A DNA stretch of 64,000 nt from Eumeta japonica (lineage: Eukaryota > Arthropoda > Insecta > Lepidoptera > Psychidae): NCBI GenBank assembly GCA_005406025.1, contig BGZK01000883.1, forward strand, positions 1 to 64,000, written 5' to 3'. A program made the translations under genes and the position numbers. Each line of letters starts with the position of its first letter. The stretch's first letter is position 1. The notes beneath the pieces were generated by a model, which saw only the letters and a program-made list of their open reading frames with translations, was not told the DNA's origin and did not search any database. Shown here one piece after another: positions 10,899-22,933 of the stretch.

Positions 10899-13800
10899 GT
10901 AAGTATTCCACATAATTTGTTTTAGAATTCTTTATGCGAGTCTAAATGTGCGTATACACTCTCGAAAAGAATTATAAATTCTTAAGGTATAATAAAGAAA
11001 AATTTGACCATAAGCTGTACAGATTTCATTATAAAATTAAGAAAGTAGGTACGTCGACTTCAATATTGATACAAAAAATGTAGATATCAATTAAATTAAA
11101 AATACTGCATATAAATTAGGCTATACTATGCATTATATAGGCATTATATACACTATAAGCTATACTATATATACTATACTATACACCGTTAGGCTATACA
11201 ACGGTGTTTTGATAGTTTTTATTCCCATATACGAATACTAGCTTTCACCATCGACTCTATAAACGAATATATAGAATCTTTATCTAGATATTGATCTTTA
11301 TTAAAACCTCGATTCTAAGCTTGACTCTGATTCCATAATCGATCCATTTCTTTATCCTATTCCCAATTTCAATCGCTCTCGTTCTCTTTTGCTTCTTTTT
11401 CACCTCGCTCTGCATCTTCCCTCTTTGTTCTCTCCGTCTCCATCCTAACCTTTTTGTCGTTTTCCTCATTCCTTTCAAGGAAGCGACCAAATAAATACGA
11501 ATGCAATTTATGGCATACCATAAACTTATATTTTATGCGGCAATGAATTCTATTGAGCCGACTTCAAAAAAGGAGGAAGTGCTATATTCCTCTGTATCTA
11601 TTTTTTTATATATATGTTCAGCGATGTCTTCGTCAATTGTGGACCGATTTCGATTTCTTTTTTTTGTTTGGAAGAGTGTTCTTCTGAGGTTGTTCCATAG
11701 TTACCAAGTCAGGATCTGATGATGAGATCCCAAGGAAATCGAGGGATACTCTTAAGTGTTTTAGGCATGTATAGTATGTAAAAATCCTTTTTAAGTTCTT
11801 TAAGTTTTGCGTCTGGTAGTTATTTTTTTTTAGGTTTCTCCTTGCGGGGAGAGGGGATAAAAACTAATGTACTATCCACGCACCCGCGTGCGTGGGAGTG
11901 TCCGACTCTCGGACCAAAACCCCGAAGCGACCTGTTGGTTGGCCGTTGTCCGTAGTCCCAATAAATTGGAACTTTGAGGACTTCATCTGTCGCGGCCGAT
12001 CGGCATGGGATGCCGTCGGCGCGTGATTTTATGGATGCCTCAAGGTGGGCATCTCGGCATAGGAATCACGTGGAGGTTTAGCTCGGGCTTAACCTCTAGC
12101 AGGGTGCCGGGAGCGCGGGAGGCGCACCGGTTGGATGACCATTTACGGTCGTAATGTTGGGGGTGTCCGTGCCTAGAGTTCTGTCATGTCTTTGTTTATG
12201 TTTGTTAGCCTTTCGACCTCAGCGGTGAGTTCGTCCGGTGGGTCTGAAAGGACATTCCGTGGCCTTCGGATGAAATGATGTGGAGGGGAGGCTCGTAGGA
12301 TACGGCTGTTTGTAGTAGTGGGTTGGGATGGTTAGCAGCTGTGTCGAAGAACTTTTCGACATGTCCCATGTATTTGGAGATCGTGGGAGTTCTAAGTCCC
12401 TATGGAGGATATCGTTCCGGACGTACCAGGGTGCGCCGGAGGCTCTTCTGCAGAAGTTGTTTTGCAGAACCTGGAGTTGGTAGAGTGCCTTAGGGTTGGC
12501 GTGGGCGAAGACTGGCGCCGCGTACGTCATCACCGGCCGTATGCACACTTTGTAGAGTGTGCATTTATTTCTAAGGCTCATTTTGCTCTTTTTACCGATC
12601 ATGCTGCTGAGGCGTGACAGGTATAATTGAGCATTCTGTCTAACACGCTTGATATGATCTTTGAAGTGAAGATGTTTGTCAAGCGTGATTCCTAAATATT
12701 TATATTTGTGATGCCACGGAATAGATGATTTGTTTATGCGGAATGTTGGTGAGTTGTATGGTACAACTTCTTTCTTTGACGCGGCTGTAATTGAAGAATA
12801 TGGCGGCTGATTTTTCGGGATTAACCTCGATTCTCCAGGTTTGGAACCATCGCGTCAGCTCGTCGATGGCCTTCTGGAGGCGAGGAGTAATTATACGGAA
12901 ATTACTACCGCTCAGGTATAGGGCGGTGTCGTCGGCGAAGAGCGCGAGTTGGACGCCTGTTTGCGGGCGCGGAATGTCGTTCGTGTACGCGGAGTAAAGC
13001 AGCGGGGAGAGTGTGGAGCCTGAGGGACTCCGGCTGTGATCAGTCTTTGGCAGAAATGCTTTTTCATGCCGGAAGGAGAAATGTCTGTTCGTCAGGTACT
13101 GTTGGATGATGAAGACGAGACGATCTGGGACTTGTAGCTGGTGGAGTTTGTATATTAAGCCGGCGTGCCAAACTTTATCGAATGCCTTTGCGACATCGAA
13201 GAAAACTGCTACAGTTTTCGTTTGCGTTTAAAGCCCTCCGAGATGTGTTCGACAAGTCGGAGGGCTTGTTGGGGCAGGAGGTGGTTTGGCCTGAATCCGA
13301 ACTGTTCGTTGATGATCAGGCCTTTTCCTAACAGATGATCACTGAGTCGTGATTTGAGGACTTTCTCGAATAATTTGCCTAGACCGCTCAGGAGGCTGAT
13401 CGGCCTATAGCTAGTGGGGAGGTCGCGAGGTTTCCCCGGTTTCGGAATTCCGATAATGACGGCTTCTTTCCATGCTTCGGGAAAGTGACAATTTTGGATG
13501 CAAGTATTGAAAATTGCGACCAGTAGCGCCACCAATGGCGCAGAAAAGCATTTTATTGCTTTGTTGTTTACCCCATCCAGGCCCGGTGCCTTTCTGGGTT
13601 TTAACTCTCTGATGAGTTTTTGGACCTCGTCTGCCGAGACCGACGGTAGATCGTCTTTGGGAGGTAACGAGGACCTACGGAGGACTTCGTTTTCGACGCG
13701 GTTTACGTGTTCGAGATCGGGGGGGGCGGGGTTGAGCGAACATTGGAGTTCGATACTGTCGGCGAGATACTCAGCTTTTTCCTGGTCATCGAACGCTAGA

Positions 13801-16800
13801 TCGTTATCCGGTTTTTTGAGGGCAGGCATGGCCACGCACTCGTCGGATTTGAGCGCTTTGGCCACAGCCCAATAGGCTTTGTGGGAGGGAGTAATCTCTT
13901 CCATTAAGTCGCTCCAGTTATCATTTTTAGCTTCTCTTACGCGAGCCTTCACTTCGCGTTGGAGGGCTCGCGCTCGAGACCTATATTCGGGAGTGGGGTA
14001 TGCGCTCGCGCGGCGCAGCTGCGTTTTAGCTCTTATCAGTTCGCGAACGTCCGCGGGCAGGCCCCGGCGATCTGAATTCGCGGAACCTTCCTTTGGCATC
14101 GCTTGACCACTGATCTTATGTGTTTGGTAAGAGCTCCTATGGCTGTGTCGATGTCGTTGTTGGATACTATGTCGTCCGGGATAACGTTGAGATTTGGGGT
14201 GTCGACTTCCTCAAGCGCGGTCGACACTCGCTTCCAGTCTATGATAGTTTTGGTAGCGATATTTGGATTTTCACCGGTGGAGGAGCCTAGTTTGAGCAGT
14301 ACGGGTAGGTGGTCTGAGCCGAGGCAGTGAACTGTCTCGATTGAGTTCAGACTTAGTACCACGCCTTTTAATATCGCGAGGTCGAGTATATTCGGTCTAT
14401 GTCGTACGTTTGCTGGGAGATAAGTTGGGGTAAGGGGCGCGATGATGGCGAGATCGTGATCCTCGGCGAGCGTTGCGAGCATTCGTCCACTGGTATTCGT
14501 AGTGTTACTACGCCAGTCCGTATTTTTGCTATTAAGGTCGCCAAAGAGGATGACGGCATCCCCCAGTGCGAGCAGGGTTTCTATATCGCTCCGGAGCAAC
14601 GGTTTATGGGGCGCAGGTAGACTGAGACTATGATCAGAGTGCCGTGCCCAGTCATAGCCAATCTGCACGCCGATGCTTCTATGTTTATTAGCGGGGGTAT
14701 CTACGGGACAGCAGTAGAGTTTTCTTTTGTAGTACACGGCAGTACCACCTTTGGAGCGTTTAGTCTGTCATTCCGTACTTGTATGTAATTTGCTAGTTTG
14801 CACGCTCTCGGCCTGTTTGGCTTTAGGAACGTTTCCTGTACGAGGATTACGTCCGCTGAGTACTCCGTCGCACATTTTCCTAGTTCTAAAATGTTACTTT
14901 CGAGACCGCGCGCGTTGAATGATATTAACGATATTGATTTCGGTTTGTGGCGTCCAATCGAAATTGTGGCAGAGCACCGGGTGCGTTTGCCATTATATTT
15001 TTCAAGTCTGTTCAACAGATCTTGATGGCGTAGGATGACCATTAGGCGGTCTTCCCGCTCCTTGCTTTCCGAAAGTCTGCGGCCAGTTGGGCAAACTCGG
15101 GCTTTTGACCATCCTCAGCATCGACATGATGGTGAGGATGTCTTCGCCGAGTGGGCCGGCAGGAGATTCCTGTTTGGCTGAGGCCGGCAGGGGGCTCCCG
15201 GATAGCCTTAGCCGGTTCAGATACGGCCCTCGCGGGTGTTCTGGACCACGCGTTGGTGGCGGGGGGGGGCGCGAAACTGCGTGTGACGTCACGCGGGGTT
15301 TTCCCGGCCAGGGCGGGAAAATTTTTGTTATTAATGATTGGGACGGGGGGTTTGCTGGTAACTTTTTTGTTACCGGTTACGTTTTTGAAGAAGTGGGGGG
15401 CTTTGGGGCAGCCTTTATAACTGGCTGGATGACCCTCGCTGTTGCAGTTAACACACTCTGGGACGTCACCAGAGTCTTTGGAGCGTTTGCACTCTTTTGT
15501 TGAGTGCGGTTCGCGGCATTTGACACAGCGGGGCTGTGCGTAGCAATTCTGGGCGGCGTGGCCATATAATTGGCAACGGTAACATTGCCCGGGGCCGCTT
15601 TTTCTGTACGGGGCCTCTACGATGATACCGCTGAGGCCGCATACTTTGGGCGGGGATTTGAAAATGTCCTTGGCAGTATCAGATTTATGTAGCACTGCTA
15701 GGACGTGGCCGATTACGGTGCCATCTCTGCGGTGCATCCTGTGCACCGCGAAGACAGGGTAGTTTTGAGATTCTAAGTCGGACTTTATGCAGTCCGTCGA
15801 GATCTCTAGCGGGATATTTCTTAGCACCGCTTTAATTTTTCGCTCTTCCTCGAGCGCGTACGTGTGGAAGGGATGTTTGATTTTATAAGGAGACTGTTAA
15901 GGCTCCTGAAGTCTGCTATCGAATCGACAGTGATTTTAATACCGTGCAGCGTGTTGCGTGCACTAGTATAATTTATGTGCAGTCTACTGCATTCAGCAGA
16001 GACTGCGTTCCATTTACCCTTTTCGCGTAGGTAAATGGGTGGCGGGGGTTTTATCTTGGGGGGTGCCGTGGGTTTGGCACCAGAAATTTTGGAGGGCCGG
16101 GCTACGGGAGCGTCGGGGGAGACGGGCGACGCCGGCGAATCGATGAACTTAGTCGGTGCGGCCGACTGAGTGTCGATGTCCATACTTGGACTGTTATTGG
16201 CAGTGCTACGCCGTTTGCGTAGTCGCCTTGAGCGTTTTTTGTTGACGACGGTCGTGAACCGGTCGTCTTCTTCGCTGTCTGAGCCCCGTACGGTACCGTC
16301 CGACCGGTCCGTGGAGGCTTCGGAGGAGCGGGCACTAGCGGGGCGTTTGCCGCTGACAATGGAAGGCGAGGGTGAGGCTGAGCGGCTCATGGCAGTTGAA
16401 GCAACGTCGTTCAGAGAGTGCTCGGGTAAAGCGATACCCTTCTCTGCCAGAAATTGCGTGAAGAGAGCTTTTATTTGGTCCATGGTCAGATTAACCATGG
16501 GCCCTTTGCCTGGCCCCCCCGCCGTTGTGGGGCGGGAGGTGTGTGTATTCATCTTACTTTATTTTTTAATAATTAAAATATTAGTTTTAAATATTATTAT
16601 TAATTTAAATATGGAAATGGTGGTAGTTACCATCTCATGCTGCCGAGCTGATGATAGAAGCTTACAGCCTTTAACGGCTAGGATTTAAGGGCAGTAATGA
16701 GATTTGTTGCCACAAACTACTCTTTAGTTGCTGTTAGTAAAATCTAATATATACACATGTAAAGCTATTTATTAATCTGCCTACGTATGTTCAATCATCT

Positions 16801-19800
16801 ATACAATTTCAAAGAGACAATCTTAGCAGGAACACATTAACACATCGGGACTGTTTAACGATAACAGTAGAAATAGAGCGAATTTATTTAATTTGGAAAT
16901 GTATGTAAATGTGATTTGCGGGCATTGTAGAACTTTTATAGTATAAAGAATAAAAAATAACTTACATAATTTGTATAAGTATAATTTAATAGTTGCACTC
17001 GACCAAAGAATGTAAAACAAATTCGAGAACGAAATACTATTTTCCACCTGCTCCGTACAAAAATAAAGAAGATGCCTGATCAACTATATTAACCATGATT
17101 TAATCCACTCGAAAAGTAGCTAAATTAATTATAAAGTTATAATTGCTCGATGATTAAAGATATGAAATTACATGAAATTTATAAAAAATGATTTCAAAAA
17201 CCTATTTTATTAATTATTTAAACAGACTCCGGAAAACTTCATTTCCAGGTAAAGCAAAACAAGAGTACATGTGTAAAGGCGAAATTGAAACGTTAAATAT
17301 TGAGTCAAAAAGTAGATGTTCTTCTTTTAAGGAAGCACAACTATGCCTGATTCATTTTTTGCTGGTTTGTTTAAACAATTATTTAAGTAGGTTTTTTATT
17401 TTATTTTTGTTAATATTATTTTAAATTATGAAGAGACATCTAGACAAACACACAGTAGTTTGTATTTTCTACGATGGTAAGTTCTACCCAACTTTATTAC
17501 TATCAGTTGAACCGTCGTCAAGTTACAAGAATATTTATGTAAACATACATATAAATAAAAAAAATTTGAAAGCAAAAAGTCCGACTGAAGTCGTCGACAG
17601 ACAGACTGACAGAGTTACTTTCGTCCTTTATAACGCGAAAATTGTATATTTGGACTTTCGATTATCTTTCATGCTGAAATAACTGAACAGATTGTAATGA
17701 ATTTCATATTGAAATACATTGTTATCGAATAGGATAAAATCTAGAGCGAAAGGGAGATCGAAATCGAGAACAGTATTGGCTTTTTGTCGATCTGACGATA
17801 GCGCGCAGAGCAACGCACGAAACTCTGCCGCTCGGAATTGCCTGCGTATGAAGTAATTCGCGGGTCCAGCACTCCCCGACCTTTCCTACGTTTCCCTAAC
17901 TTGCTTGTTTTACGGCATTGCGACGCTTTCGTGACTAGCTTCACAGCGGCACAGTTTCGTGCGTTGTATTGTATGTAGTGAATTTTAGTACGCAATAACC
18001 CATATATCCTTCAACGAAATTCAGCACAATAAGTTAATAAATTGAAAAGCTTTTCACAATCAAAGAGCTCAAATAGCTACCAAATATTTGTATGTATCTT
18101 TACAGGTCAATAAAATGTGTTCGGTATTCTCGCCTACTTCATTAATAAAGTTAAATCTGTGCGTTGAAGGAAGCGGACGTCGCAGTGAACACTTTTAACT
18201 ACACCTCAAAAAATATTAAAAAGATTGACAGCGTTAGCGCTATCTGCATATAATGCACAAAATTGTGCAGGTGACATTCTGTGTGCGTCATTTAACAATT
18301 CAGCTGTTTGTTTACCAACGACGCCGCGACATCTGAGTAATGTGTGTGTGTGTGTGTGTGTGTGTAAAAGCAGAAATTAAATGCATGGATCCCCAAAACA
18401 AATATAGACTTGTTCAACTCTCTCATCTTCCGTGAAGACCGCGCAGTCTATCCTACCATTGCTGGTGTCGAGGATTACAAATTGTTTGTCGCCGCAAGGT
18501 CGGAGGTACACAGCTGGTATTACGGTACCATCCTACCGTTTCTAGGCTGCGCCTATATTCTCCTTCGAATCGTTTAGACAACTGTGTAACTGGTATTTTT
18601 GATCGGATTTTGATCATTGCAAAATCGTACCCTACCTCAATATCTTTTTTTCTTATGGTGGAGTTTGGATCTGGAGTACTTCTCGCTGACCCAACTGTGG
18701 TTCAACGTTAACAATCATGAAGTTGCAGTGATGTTGTTTCTTACGACCGTTTAATGCGTCGTACGAGGCTTGACACGGAAGGTCTTTCATTTCATTCGAC
18801 TTGAAAACGCATTAGTCAATTTGCCCCTGGTCAAAATTCCAATCAAGTTCCCTTCTCTTTTGAAAACTATGGAATTAGATGCAACAGGGTCTGAGAAGTT
18901 TGTTTTAAATTTGAGGAATATGACTATCTGCTCCTAGTTAAAATATTTCAATAATAATCACTTTATTAATCACTAGCCGAACCCGCGGTTCCGCCTGGTT
19001 AACATAGAATGAAATTTTTCATTTTTATACAGAAAGAGAGAGAGAGAGAGAGAGAGAGCTTTTTCAATTATGATCTCAATCTCGGTCTACACTGTCAAAT
19101 TCTGTCATAACATCGATTTCTAATTTAGCAGCAACATCTGACAAAACGCCAAATAATAAAGTTTTACATCAATCGCTCGTAAAATTTTAATATTGTACTT
19201 AACCTTTTTAATTACAATGGTTTCAACTTAATTAGCTATTATATTACACTTAAATATGTCGAGTTATAATGTTTCATTATTTTTCTGCAGACTTCCCAAT
19301 TGGTATTCTTGAATTTGGCACTAGCTGTCGACGTAGCGAAATGGATTATCCCTAAGTACGCTATTGTAGAGAAGTTAAAAAATTTGCAAGATGTAATTTT
19401 TTGTGCAATAGTGGTGCCCAGTAGTGTGGTAAGTTTTCCTGTACTATGGTAAGATCGACTGCAATCTTGATGTTTAACAATTTTCAGCTCTGTAGAATAC
19501 AACAACAGTCGAAATGGTCTGGCTTTTTTTTAACAATTTTTTATTAATCTTTACTGTTAGGGGCCATCCATAAATTACGTCACATAAATTATAAGGTTTT
19601 TGACCTCCCTCCCCCCAATCCCTCTTTATTTTATTGTCACAGATAGTCAGTCACACAAATGATAACAGCAGTTTTTACAATTTTTTCGTTTCCGTATTTC
19701 GGATTTGACGTCACAGAGCTTTTGACCTGCTCCTTGTCGCTCATTGTCACGTTTTGTTGACCGTGATTGACCCCCCCCCCCGTGTGACGTAATTAGCTTA

Positions 19801-22800
19801 GAACATTGCTCAGAATTGGACGACAATGCGAGAAAATGTAGAAGTAGAAGAAGATTGTATTCACTATACGACTTAAGTTTTCACTCGCAACAGTGTAATT
19901 CTAAATCAATAGCAAAATTTCACACATGAAATTCTAATACACATTTCTGACTTATTACAAATTGCCCTGAAAATTTGTAATTGTAAATTTCTAATTGAAA
20001 CTACTATAATAATAAGTGTGGATAGTAGCCAGTTATCAATGTAATTTATATATCAGTTCAAATCAGTTGTGGTGCAACAAAATTGTAAGTTGAAGTATCA
20101 ATGCACTATTCGCCTGTTACACGCGGAGATGATAAACAGTTTTAAAGAGTGTTTTAAAGTTTCATAATGCATCGTAAGGTCGTTTTTGAAGTGTAATTCC
20201 TACAACCTTTAGCAGCGGCCGTTTTTTTCAGTTTGTGACAATAGTGTTCTGGTGCTTCTACTGGATAGACCAGGAGCTCGTCTACCCTGCAATCGTAGAA
20301 AAAATGATACCTTCGTGGTTGAATCATTGCTTGCATACTAATATCTCGGTTATGATCGCTGTTGAGGCTTTGATGCAGCCCAGGAGAAAGGCGGTCAATG
20401 GAATATTGGAGTCGTGCCTTAGTCTGTTATACTTCGCGACGTATTGTATCGTGTGAGTAATACACTTTTATTACGTCAAATTATATACTATTATATCAAA
20501 CGCCCTAATAATGAGAAAGTTAAATCGTGTGATTGATAGAGTTTAAGAAAAATAAATTATTATATCAAATACAAAACAAAAAAAAAAAGGTTTCGTTTTA
20601 AACATAAAAAGAGAAACAACAAAGCAAATATAAGGTTACGTTTTTATTATGAATCGCTTCTTTACAAACATTTAATTATATTTACGTATGATGGTGTCTA
20701 CGCTTCACTGTCATTAAAGCAAATGTATGTGTGTGTTTTTTTGGTGTAACTGCTATGTTGAAATTGTATTTAAAGCAAAACTCGTGTCCAATATAAAAGA
20801 AATAATATGCTAGCGTTTATGATGACGAATCAAAACATGGTAGGTGAATAATAATACGATCATATACGCTAGTTTGTAAAAGAGGTATGCCAGAATAGAT
20901 TTCAATCGGCGGCCGATCAAGAGGATTGAGAACACGCAATCGAGGAGCGTGAGGGGGGCGAACACCTTGAATAATGCACCGTCCGAGACCAACGGATTAA
21001 TATGCTCCGCGAGGCACAGAACGAATTCGATTCAATTCATCGGTCGATTCGCCCGAGGTCACGACCGCACCCAATGCCCCCTCGTGATTCTTCAAGGCGG
21101 TGCCTCAATTGGCAATAAAATACATATGCTTAATCAAAATACGTATTTTTACCTAATCTACCTTCGTATGAGGATGTATGTACATCTAACTTTACTTTTC
21201 TCCTATAACAATCGAAATATAACGTTGTTCTTTTCATCATCTGTTTATTTTGACACCGCACCGCATTCTACTCAAAGGTTTAAAAACGTCTCCGGTTCAA
21301 AATGCAATTTTTGTCCGCATTTTCGCCCACTGCGAATAGTGCGGACAAAAATTATTGACAATAGGGTAGTTTACTATTTTTTTTTTAATTTTAAGTATTT
21401 AAAGGTTTTTTTTACTTCATTGAGAGTGTAGTGAAAGCCTTTTTTAAGAAATCATTATGTTAGATTCCGTATTTTAAAAGTAGATGACACAAAATTTTTG
21501 AGCTTTTTAAGAAGTTACGTCCATTACATACAGCCCAAAACAAACCCACTACGTTGTGGGTCAGGTTTTTTTCATCTCCACACAGCGGAGACAGTCTGTT
21601 TTGCAATCATTTTACTTTAGGTCGAAGGGCTCAGAACTCAGTCCAAGATGGCCCAGTAGCGGGGAAGGGCTGCTGTAGAACACTGTTACCCATGTGGTGA
21701 CAATGTCCAAGACTGGCAGCTTAAAGTCGCTATCCGGAGCACGGAACGCGTGCTCTGAGTTGACCCAAATTAAAAACTCATTGGCTAATCATACGGCAGT
21801 CAGGGTTCGAGTCGGGCGCCTTGTAGGTGTAAAGGAAACACTTTTATCCATTTACGAAATGATTCTAAGGTAAAGAATCTTATAAACTAATGTAAGACAT
21901 GAGGTAAATAATGAAATAAAATTATCCTAAATAAAATTTAAAAATAAGTATTATAGATAAGATTAAGTACATATAGGCGGTGTCAATAACAAAGAATAAA
22001 TAAATAAAACAATGTAATACGGAAATAAAATGTGAACAATTAATACAAGATAAATATGTTAAGAATTAGTCTAAGAATGTAAATGCACATCGAATATAAT
22101 AATAAAGAAAACCCTACCATTCCCGTACGTAAGAAAGGAGTCAAAGAGTTGTAAGCATCTGATTCTAGGAATGTGGAAGACGTCTTAGTGATAAAAATAG
22201 AAATAGTTAAATTAGGGCCGCGGCCCCCCCCGCGGCATGGGGGCGGGTAAAAAAACCATTAATCCGTGATGATCATCACGAGCATATAAATCTCATCATC
22301 CAAGCTTCGACGGTTAAGTGGTAGAAAAGGTCGCCTTGAAATCAGATTTGAAATTGAAAGGTACGGGGTTCGATCTTGACCACGGCGAAAGTCGACCAGT
22401 GAGTTTTTAACTTACGAGAAATCAAACCGCTCGTTCCGTGTGTCGGAGGACGCGTTAAGTCGTCGGTGCGGTACACTGTCAACGCGACGGTGATGAATTG
22501 CGATCGACATCGTCGTCCGATCTGGGCCGGACCGGCGCGGGGGGCTTAATGTGTAAGAAGCTCCACGATCTAAAATAAAAGATCGTGCGAGGGTCCTCGG
22601 GAGTACGCCGATTAAGACCTTGAATCTTAGTCTATCGGTTTCAGGATGTACTACGTCCGGGTCACAGCCGGCGTGTGGCTTTACGGCGTCTTCGCCATCA
22701 TGAATTGGTGGCAGCTCTGCATCTACCAGGTTGGGATAATTCTTTTCTTTTACTTCTCGTACAGGATACAATTCCCCATCAATCGCTTTGTTCATGGTTC

Positions 22801-22933
22801 TGATGATTATGACGGCGTTTTAAGAAAAATTAAGAAATTATTTGAAACTAATATGACACAGGACCATGATTTAAATTGTAATAAAAATGTAGATAAGTAT
22901 GGAGCAGTTATAATTAATAAAACGATAAATTAA
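10701..22933 (+). CDS. AIG1/ADTRP family membrane protein, copy B (intact)
   Basis: Four exons, 10701-10898, 19291-19428, 20232-20452 and 22645-22933, join in phase (0, 0, 2) to give 281 residues, slightly longer than vertebrate family members (about 240). The product is expected to be a multipass membrane protein; vertebrate AIG1 and ADTRP hydrolyse fatty acid esters of hydroxy fatty acids. Family features: a hydrophobic N-terminal segment with GHH, IVFWCFYWIDQELVYP, PSWLNHCLHT with the catalytic-type second His, MNWWQLC and RIQFPINRFVHGS. The position matching the catalytic Thr (fifth residue of exon 2) is Val, so the classic hydrolase chemistry may be lost. All splice sites are canonical. 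Intron 1 is 8.4 kb and contains a Jockey-type retrotransposon in antisense orientation. Structure confidence is high; the biochemical role is inferred from the family. Confidence 0.85.
11555..11813 (+). repeat. Left half of repeat split by the Jockey element
   Basis: From gagccgacttcaaaaaagga through gatgatgagatcccaagg to aagttttgcgtctgg, this follows the copy at 7370-7660. The remainder resumes beyond the retrotransposon. Confidence 0.65.
12205..15042 (-). pseudogene. Jockey-type ORF2: endonuclease and reverse transcriptase (frame-broken)
   Basis: ORF2 starts at ATG 15042-15040, overlapping the ORF1 stop as TAATG. The endonuclease domain shows ISFNARGL, VQETFL, GDLNSKNTDW and GSDHLPVLL, the APE-type catalytic motifs. 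The reverse transcriptase shows SYRPISLLSGLGKLFEKVL, NEQFGFRPNH, DVAKAFDKVWH and FADDTALY (about 12925). The C-terminus ends near TAA 12205 with no RNase H. Breaks relative to the evident frame: one base missing near 14750, 14083, 13216 and 12399; one base gained (or two lost) near 12773; and an out-of-frame patch around 13019-13047 covering the usual GVPQGS motif. No isolated nonsense substitution was seen. Confidence 0.82.
15042..16552 (-). pseudogene. Jockey-type ORF1: nucleic-acid-binding protein (one frameshift)
   Basis: ATG at 16552-16550. The N-terminal third is Ser/Pro/Arg-rich and low in structure. The second part carries three zinc knuckles: CYRCQLYGHAAQNC (CX2CX4HX4C), CVKCREPHSTKEC (CX2CX3HX4C) and CVNCNSEGHPASYKGC (CX2CX4HX6C), as in ORF1 of the Jockey and related clades. 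One base is missing near 15868, where TTCCAC should evidently be TTTCCAC; the frame then runs to TAA at 15044-15042. The product is expected to package element RNA. Confidence 0.85.
16630..16850 (+). repeat. Right half of repeat split by the Jockey element
   Basis: Resumes with catctcatgctgccgagctg, corresponding to catgccgctgagctcatggt near 7675. It ends around tagcaggaacacattaacac, which corresponds to 7869-7890. Confidence 0.65.
17811..17966. repeat. Short element with 21-bp inverted ends
   Basis: CAACGCACGAAACTCTGCCGC at 17811-17831 is the reverse complement of 17946-17966 with one mismatch. The 114 bases between are relatively GC-rich and non-coding. It lies in intron 1 of copy B. It may be a small inverted-repeat element; no target duplication was recognised. 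Confidence 0.5.
18341..18365. repeat. (TG)n microsatellite
   Basis: Twelve uninterrupted TG units in intron 1 of copy B. Confidence 0.9.
19032..19058. repeat. (GA)n microsatellite
   Basis: A run of about eleven GA units about 230 bases upstream of copy B exon 2. Confidence 0.85.
19291..19428 (+). CDS. Copy B exon 2
   Basis: Acceptor ttttctgcag, donor gtaagt, 138 nt, phase 0 on both sides. Starts TSQLVFLNLALAVDVAKW; the fifth residue (V) matches the Thr of copy A and of vertebrate AIG1. Ends VIFCAIVVPSSV, another membrane segment. Confidence 0.85.
20232..20452 (+). CDS. Copy B exon 3, AIG1 core
   Basis: Acceptor tttttttcag, donor gtgagt, 221 nt. Encodes FVTIVFWCFYWIDQELVYP, PSWLNHCLHT and EALMQPRRK, the most conserved block of the family, then a hydrophobic segment ending in a split Val codon. 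Confidence 0.9.
20880..21115 (+). repeat. Repeat-derived GC-rich block
   Basis: The block with ccgaggcacagaacg-like and gtcgattcgcccgaggtcac-like segments resembles others at 21620-21810, 30700-30880 and 49200-49300. Shared elements are a ctccg-gaggcacggag core and a cattagg/cgattc(g/a)cc stretch. It has no supported gene and lies in intron 3 of copy B. Confidence 0.4.
22290..22400 (+). repeat. Possible tRNA-derived SINE fragment
   Basis: The stretch cggttaagtggtagaaaagg followed about 45 bases later by ggggttcgatcttgacc looks like degenerate RNA polymerase III box A and box B. No cloverleaf was confirmed, so this is tentative. Confidence 0.35.
22645..22933 (+). CDS. Copy B exon 4 (C-terminal)
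   Basis: Acceptor cggtttcag; one base completes the Val codon. MYYVRVTAGVWLYGVFAIMN and WWQLC lead to a membrane segment and RIQFPINRFVHGS, then a lysine-rich hydrophilic tail of about 45 residues. Stop TAA ends at 22933. Confidence 0.87.

Larger units (their letters stand above)
11823..16620 (-). mobile_element. Jockey-clade non-LTR retrotransposon
   Basis: A nearly full-length LINE on the minus strand, flanked by a perfect 9-bp target-site duplication TGGTAGTTA at 11814-11822 and 16621-16629. Its 3' end is a short poly(A) (T run at 11823-11830). Order in the element's direction: AT-rich 5' leader of about 70 nt; ORF1 (16552-15042) with three zinc knuckles; ORF2 (15042-12205) with APE-type endonuclease and reverse transcriptase, without a visible RNase H; 3' UTR of about 380 nt. 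This matches the Jockey clade. It lies in intron 1 of copy B and splits an older repeat (11555-11813 plus 16630-16850). Frames are interrupted several times, so it is probably not autonomous as sequenced. Confidence 0.9.

Noticed and set aside
13498..13875. + strand open frame of 125 codons
   Set aside because: Antisense of the reverse transcriptase region, which has clear motifs on the minus strand.
15087..15503. + strand Gly-rich open frame
   Set aside because: Antisense of the zinc-knuckle ORF1 of the Jockey element, with no domain of its own.
18970..19010. actagccgaacccgcggttccgcc segment
   Set aside because: Resembles a common degraded repeat tail but is too short to classify.
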